The position numbers and the translations under genes are program-made. Positions 6,626-9,628 of a DNA stretch of 9,628 nt are shown piece by piece. The notes under the pieces were generated by a model. That model worked only from the letters and a program-made list of their open reading frames with translations, searched no databases and was not told the origin of the DNA. This stretch comes from DASPXK01 sp035637315 (lineage in GTDB: Bacteria; Chloroflexota; UBA6077; JACCZL01): assembly GCA_035637315.1 (NCBI GenBank), contig DASPXK010000057.1:1-9628 (forward strand), given 5' to 3'. The first letter of the stretch is position 1; every line of letters starts with the position of its first letter.

Positions 6626-7944
6626 GGACGGGCGGATTGACGCGAACGGGGCTGGGCATCGTGGCGGCCTTCGCGGTGGCTGGTAGCTCGGTAGGTGGGG
6701 CCCTGTCCGACGCGGAGGAGCCGGACGTCTTCCGCGACCTGCCGCCCAACGGGATGCGGGTTCTGGTCAGAGAGACGCCTGGCGCCCAGGTGGTGGCGGT
6801 CAGTGTGGGCATCCGCGGCGGCTCGCGCGACGAGGAGGCCGAGACAGTCGGCGCGGCCCACTTCATGGAGCACATGTACTTCCAGGGCACGCTCCGCCGT
6901 CCAAACTCGGCGGATATCGATCGCGACATCGAGGCGCTCGGGGGCTGGACCAACGCCTGGACCGGCTGGGAGTCGATCAATTTTCAGGTCGCCGCCCCGC
7001 TCGAGGGCTTCGACCTGGCGCTGGACATCATCTCCGATCAGATGGTCAACTCGGTCTTCGCCGCGGACAAGCTCGAGAAGGAGCGCAAGGTTGTCCTCGA
7101 GGAGTTGAACCGCCGCCTCAACAGTCCGGCCCAGAAAGCGTCCGACCTGTTCTATCTAGAGGTCTTCGGCGACCATCCGGCCCACAACCTGCCGATTGGC
7201 AATCGCCAGACCATCAATGCCTCGACCCGCGACGTCGTCGTCCGCTTTCGGGACACGTACTTCGTAGCGGCGAACATGACTGTGGCGGTAGTCGGCGACG
7301 TCGACCACCGGGTCGTGTTTCCGAAGGTCGCGGCCGCTTTCGCCAACATGCGGACGGGGCCGGTGCCGGAGCCGAGGATCGCCCCGCTGCCGCCACCGAT
7401 CAGCCGCCGCTTGACCGGCTCCTCGCCGGGCCAGCAGGCTCGGGTCCTGATTGGCGGTCCCGCCGCCGGCTTGAATAGCCCGGACCGGTACGGCCTGGAA
7501 GTGATAGATGCGGTCCTCGGAACCGCCGGGCGGCGTCTGGAGAACGAGATCATCGACAAGCGCTCGCTCGCGTCCTCGGTCGATTCGTCATACACCGAAC
7601 TGACCGACGTGGGTGTCTGGTCGGTTGGGGTAGCGACCCAGGCCAGCAAAGTGGACGAGGTGATCGAGGTCGTTCGAGGGGAGCTGGGGCGGCTGCGTGA
7701 AGCGCCGCTAGCAGATGACGATCTTGCCGAGGCCAAGGCGTTCATCCGGGGGCGAACCCTGCTCACCCGCGAGCGAAGCGCCGACCTGGCCGTCGAGCTG
7801 GCGGATGGCACCGTGCTCGGCTACTACGAGCCGCTCGAGAGCTACCTGGCCAGGATCGACGCGGTCGGTACCGAACAGGTCCAGCGCCTCGCGCTCACGT
7901 ACCTCGACCCCGACAACTACACCCTGACAGTGCTTCGGCCCTGA
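6622..7944 (+). CDS. M16 (pitrilysin) family zinc peptidase subunit B, lacking the R/Y pair
   Basis: A 440-aa M16B paralogue of the preceding gene. The zinc motif is HFMEH (80-84), followed by MYFQGTLRRPN, with E161 in VVLEEL 76 residues after H84. The NAxT motif is canonical here (N111-A-W-T114 in GGWTNAWTGWESINF). In the C-terminal domain the R/Y region reads ENEIIDKRSLASS: Ile311 and Ser318 stand where Arg and Tyr are expected. This subunit therefore looks like the catalytic zinc partner that needs the R/Y of subunit A, as in heterodimeric two-gene M16 peptidases and mitochondrial processing peptidase. The N terminus (R2, R8, hydrophobic 10-28, then SDA-EE) is a likely signal peptide. The start is GTG at 6622, sharing GTGA with the upstream stop; GAGG about 10 nt before it can serve as ribosome site. 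Substrate unknown. After its stop come a possible promoter and a hairpin repeat. Confidence 0.94.
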   Translation: MRTGGLTRTGLGIVAAFAVAGSSVGGALSDAEEPDVFRDLPPNGMRVLVRETPGAQVVAVSVGIRGGSRDEEAETVGAAHFMEHMYFQGTLRRPNSADIDRDIEALGGWTNAWTGWESINFQVAAPLEGFDLALDIISDQMVNSVFAADKLEKERKVVLEELNRRLNSPAQKASDLFYLEVFGDHPAHNLPIGNRQTINASTRDVVVRFRDTYFVAANMTVAVVGDVDHRVVFPKVAAAFANMRTGPVPEPRIAPLPPPISRRLTGSSPGQQARVLIGGPAAGLNSPDRYGLEVIDAVLGTAGRRLENEIIDKRSLASSVDSSYTELTDVGVWSVGVATQASKVDEVIEVVRGELGRLREAPLADDDLAEAKAFIRGRTLLTRERSADLAVELADGTVLGYYEPLESYLARIDAVGTEQVQRLALTYLDPDNYTLTVLRP

Positions 7945-7953
7945 GAGCGGCTG

Positions 7954-7959
7954 TATACT
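7954..7959 (+). promoter_or_regulatory. Possible -10 box (TATACT) upstream of the carbamoyltransferase pair
   Basis: TATACT differs from TATAAT at one base and lies 10 nt after the M16 stop, in an otherwise GC-rich stretch. CTGACA at 7924-7929 resembles a -35 box, but the 24-nt spacer is too long, so only the -10 half is supported. If used, transcription would begin near 7966 and the hairpin at 7986-8023 would be in the leader. Confidence 0.25.
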
Positions 7960-7985
7960 TGCGCGGCCCCGAAAATGAGGGTGTA

Positions 7986-8036
7986 CCCCCTCTCCCCTCG
8001 TGGGCCCCTCGTGGGAGAGGGGGTTGGGGTGAGGGC
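7986..8036. repeat. CTCTCCC-type palindromic repeat with an internal 11-bp tandem duplication
   Basis: An 11-bp perfect inverted repeat, CCCCCTCTCCC (7986-7996) and GGGAGAGGGGG (8013-8023), is followed by the tail TTGGGGTGAGGGC. Inside it the unit CCCCTCGTGGG occurs twice in direct tandem (7994-8004 and 8005-8015). The ancestral form would then be a shorter hairpin with one unit. From memory, CCCTCACCCCAACCCC...CTCTCCC elements are dispersed widely in high-GC genomes. The position between the M16 pair and the 78-aa gene suits either a 3' end hairpin for the former or a leader structure for the latter. There is no T-run. Confidence 0.8.
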
Positions 8037-8078
8037 GGCCACCGACGCGGCACTTAGGCTGAGGATCAGGCCCTGGCA

Positions 8079-8315
8079 GTGAAGCGGAACCTGAAGGCCG
8101 GCTGGAAGAAATGGCGGCGGATCAGCGATCGCGTCGCCAACATTCAGGCCCGGATCGTCCTCACGATCTTCTACTACACCGTGATGGCGCCGTTCGGGCT
8201 GTGGCAGGCTCTGGTCGCCGATAAGCTGCGCCTGAAGCACCCGGGCACCGAAAGCTTCTGGCTGGAGCGCACCACTCGAGACCGGACGCTCGACGACGCC
8301 CGGGCGCAGTTCTAG
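8079..8315 (+). CDS. Small single-pass membrane protein, partner of the carbamoyltransferase
   Basis: A 78-aa protein with a very basic N terminus (K2, R3, K6, K10, K11, R13, R14, R18, R25) and one hydrophobic helix at about 26-46 (RIVLTIFYYTVMAPFGLWQA), so a type with N terminus inside is likely. A polar C-terminal tail ends TLDDARAQF. From memory, small proteins of this pattern (basic N terminus, 'QARVLLTLFYF...APF' helix, a Trp-containing segment and an end like 'LEDARRQF') often sit just before NodU-type carbamoyltransferases, sometimes with DUF5989 or SxtJ-like proteins. No function is known to me; anchoring the cytosolic carbamoyltransferase near a membrane-linked substrate is a reasonable guess. 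The start is GTG at 8079 with CAGG eight bases upstream. Its TAG is separated from the next start by one base. Confidence 0.82.
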   Translation: MKRNLKAGWKKWRRISDRVANIQARIVLTIFYYTVMAPFGLWQALVADKLRLKHPGTESFWLERTTRDRTLDDARAQF

Positions 8316-8316
8316 C

Positions 8317-9628
8317 GTGCACATCCTCGGTATCTCCTGCTTCTACCACGACGCGGCCGCCGCGATCCTGCGCGACGGCATGCTGATCGCGGCCGCGGAA
8401 GAGGAGCGCTTCTCCCGCAAGAAGCATGACAACGGCTACCCGGCCCACGCGGTGGAGTTCTGCCTGGAGCAGGCCGGCATCGGCTCCGAGGACCTCGACT
8501 ACGTCGTCTTCTATGAGAAGCCGCTGCCCAAGTTCGAGCGCCTGTTCACCAGCATGGCCGCCACCTGGCCGCGATCACTCGCCGCCTTCCGCGAGGCGAT
8601 GATCACCTGGCTGACCGAGAAACTCTGGATCAAGAGCAAGATCCGGGGCCAGCTTGAGGTGCCGCGGGATCGGATCCTGTTCGTCGAGCACCACATGTCT
8701 CATGCGGCCAGCGCCTTCTTCTGCTCGCCATATGACGAGTCGGCCATCCTGACCGTCGACGGAGTGGGGGAGTGGACGACCGCGACGCTGGGTGTGGGCA
8801 ACGCTACCTGGGGCGGGAGCGGCACGAACAGCATCGAGCTGTTCCAGGAGGCGCGCTTCCCTCATTCGTTGGGCCTGTTCTACTCCGCCTTCACCGCCTG
8901 GCTGGGCTTCGAGGTGAACGACGGCGAATACAAGGTCATGGGCATGGCCCCCTACGGCCACCCGGAGCACCTGGACAAGGTCCGCAAGGTGATCGAGCTG
9001 AGCCAGGACGGCAGCTTCTGGCTGAACATGGACTATTTCAGCTTCCACCATTCGATGGAGCACACCTTCAGTCGCAAGTTCGAGGAGCTGTTCGGCGAGC
9101 CGCGCGAGCGGGAGTCGGACTTCTTCACGCGCGAGACGGGCGTCCCGACTGACGCCAGCGTCTCGGCGGTCGCACGCAACGAGTACTACGCCGACGTCGC
9201 GGCCAGCGTTCAGGCGACCACCGAGCAGGCGATCGTCAACATCGCCAATTACCTGCACCGCCGGACTGGGCTGAAGCGGCTCTGCATGGCCGGCGGCGTG
9301 GCCTACAACAGCGTCGCCAACGGGCGGATCCTGCGTGAGACGCCCTTCGAGGAGCTGTTCATCCAGCCGGCCGCGGGCGATTCGGGCGGCGCGGTCGGGG
9401 CGGCGCTGTACGCGTATCACGCCCTGCTCGGCCAGCCGCGCGTCTTCACCATGGAGCACGCGTACTGGGGCCAGAGCTACGGCGCGTCGGAGATCCACGC
9501 TGCCCTCGATGAGCGGGGTGTTCCGTACGAGTACGTCGAAGACGAGGACCGCCTGGTCGACGTGATCGCCGAGGAGCTGGGGGGCGGGCGGGTGATCGGC
9601 TGGCACCAGGGACGCTTCGAGTGGGGAC
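8317..9628 (+). CDS. NodU/TobZ-family O-carbamoyltransferase, truncated by the window end
   Basis: The frame runs 437 codons from GTG 8317 to the window edge with no stop; the family is usually about 550-620 aa, so the C terminus is missing. Members move a carbamoyl group from carbamoyl phosphate, via carbamoyl-adenylate, to a hydroxyl of a sugar or natural product. Visible are the start MHILGISCFYHDAAAAIL, EEERFSRKKHD (about 29-39), the metal-binding HHMSHA (125-130) and TVDGVGEW (146-153). NDGEYKVMGMAPYG follows, then GGVAYNSVANGRI (326-338) and QPAAGDSGGAVGAAL (350-364), all in the Kae1/YrdC-like nucleotide-binding domain. The C-terminal domain begins near HAYWGQSYG (381-389) and is incomplete. 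The start is one base after the TAG of the 78-aa gene, with no clear Shine-Dalgarno, so translation is probably coupled. The closeness of glycosyltransferases makes a glycan acceptor plausible, but the acceptor is not shown. Confidence 0.95.
   Translation, partial: MHILGISCFYHDAAAAILRDGMLIAAAEEERFSRKKHDNGYPAHAVEFCLEQAGIGSEDLDYVVFYEKPLPKFERLFTSMAATWPRSLAAFREAMITWLTEKLWIKSKIRGQLEVPRDRILFVEHHMSHAASAFFCSPYDESAILTVDGVGEWTTATLGVGNATWGGSGTNSIELFQEARFPHSLGLFYSAFTAWLGFEVNDGEYKVMGMAPYGHPEHLDKVRKVIELSQDGSFWLNMDYFSFHHSMEHTFSRKFEELFGEPRERESDFFTRETGVPTDASVSAVARNEYYADVAASVQATTEQAIVNIANYLHRRTGLKRLCMAGGVAYNSVANGRILRETPFEELFIQPAAGDSGGAVGAALYAYHALLGQPRVFTMEHAYWGQSYGASEIHAALDERGVPYEYVEDEDRLVDVIAEELGGGRVIGWHQGRFEWG

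Noticed and set aside
7986..8023. Intrinsic terminator for the M16 operon
   Set aside because: The stem is strong but has no T-run on either side; G-rich sequence follows. It fits a dispersed palindromic repeat better.
8575..9606. 343-codon antisense frame opposite the carbamoyltransferase
   Set aside because: The sense strand encodes an intact carbamoyltransferase with all its motifs. The antisense product has no recognisable domain.

Overview
The window is very GC-rich, with six of the ten intact or partial gene starts reading GTG, G/C-rich third codon positions and long spurious antisense frames. A probable F420-type luciferase-like oxidoreductase, two dispersed C/G-rich palindromes of the CCCCTTCCC/CTCTCCC type, and a carbamoyltransferase preceded by a small membrane protein all fit a Chloroflexota (or similar high-GC environmental) genome. 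This placement is inference; there is no rRNA or marker gene here.

Layout. (i) 1-267 (+): the C-terminal tail of a larger protein, probably secreted. (ii) 395-802 (+): a VOC/glyoxalase-fold protein. (iii) 833-4182 (-): a four-gene row read right to left: a GT4 glycosyltransferase (4182-3115), an LLM-class flavin oxidoreductase (3097-2138), a short-chain dehydrogenase (2098-1265) and a small unknown protein (1144-833). This row converges on the VOC gene with a 30-nt gap. (iv) 4172-7944 (+): a second, different GT4 glycosyltransferase, then two tandem 440-aa M16 zinc peptidase-family genes overlapping by 4 nt. (v) 8079 to the window end (+): a 78-aa single-pass membrane protein and, 1 nt after its stop, a NodU/TobZ-type O-carbamoyltransferase that runs off the window after 437 codons. 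No gap exceeds 135 bases, and no tRNA, rRNA, CRISPR array, insertion sequence or integrase was seen.

The two glycosyltransferases and the carbamoyltransferase suggest that part of the region makes or decorates a glycan or glycoconjugate. The two M16 proteins carry signal-like N termini and probably act outside the cytoplasmic membrane as a heterodimer. The LLM oxidoreductase and SDR are generic redox enzymes whose substrates cannot be read from sequence.

The most interesting points are four. The M16 pair has lost complementary parts of its active-site set. The small membrane protein is tightly coupled to the carbamoyltransferase. The two divergent glycosyltransferase genes overlap head to head by 11 bp. 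Two hairpin repeats are present, one with an exact 11-bp tandem duplication in its loop region and the other supplying the last codons of the LLM gene. I see no clear evidence of a wholly new multi-gene system; these are candidate leads.
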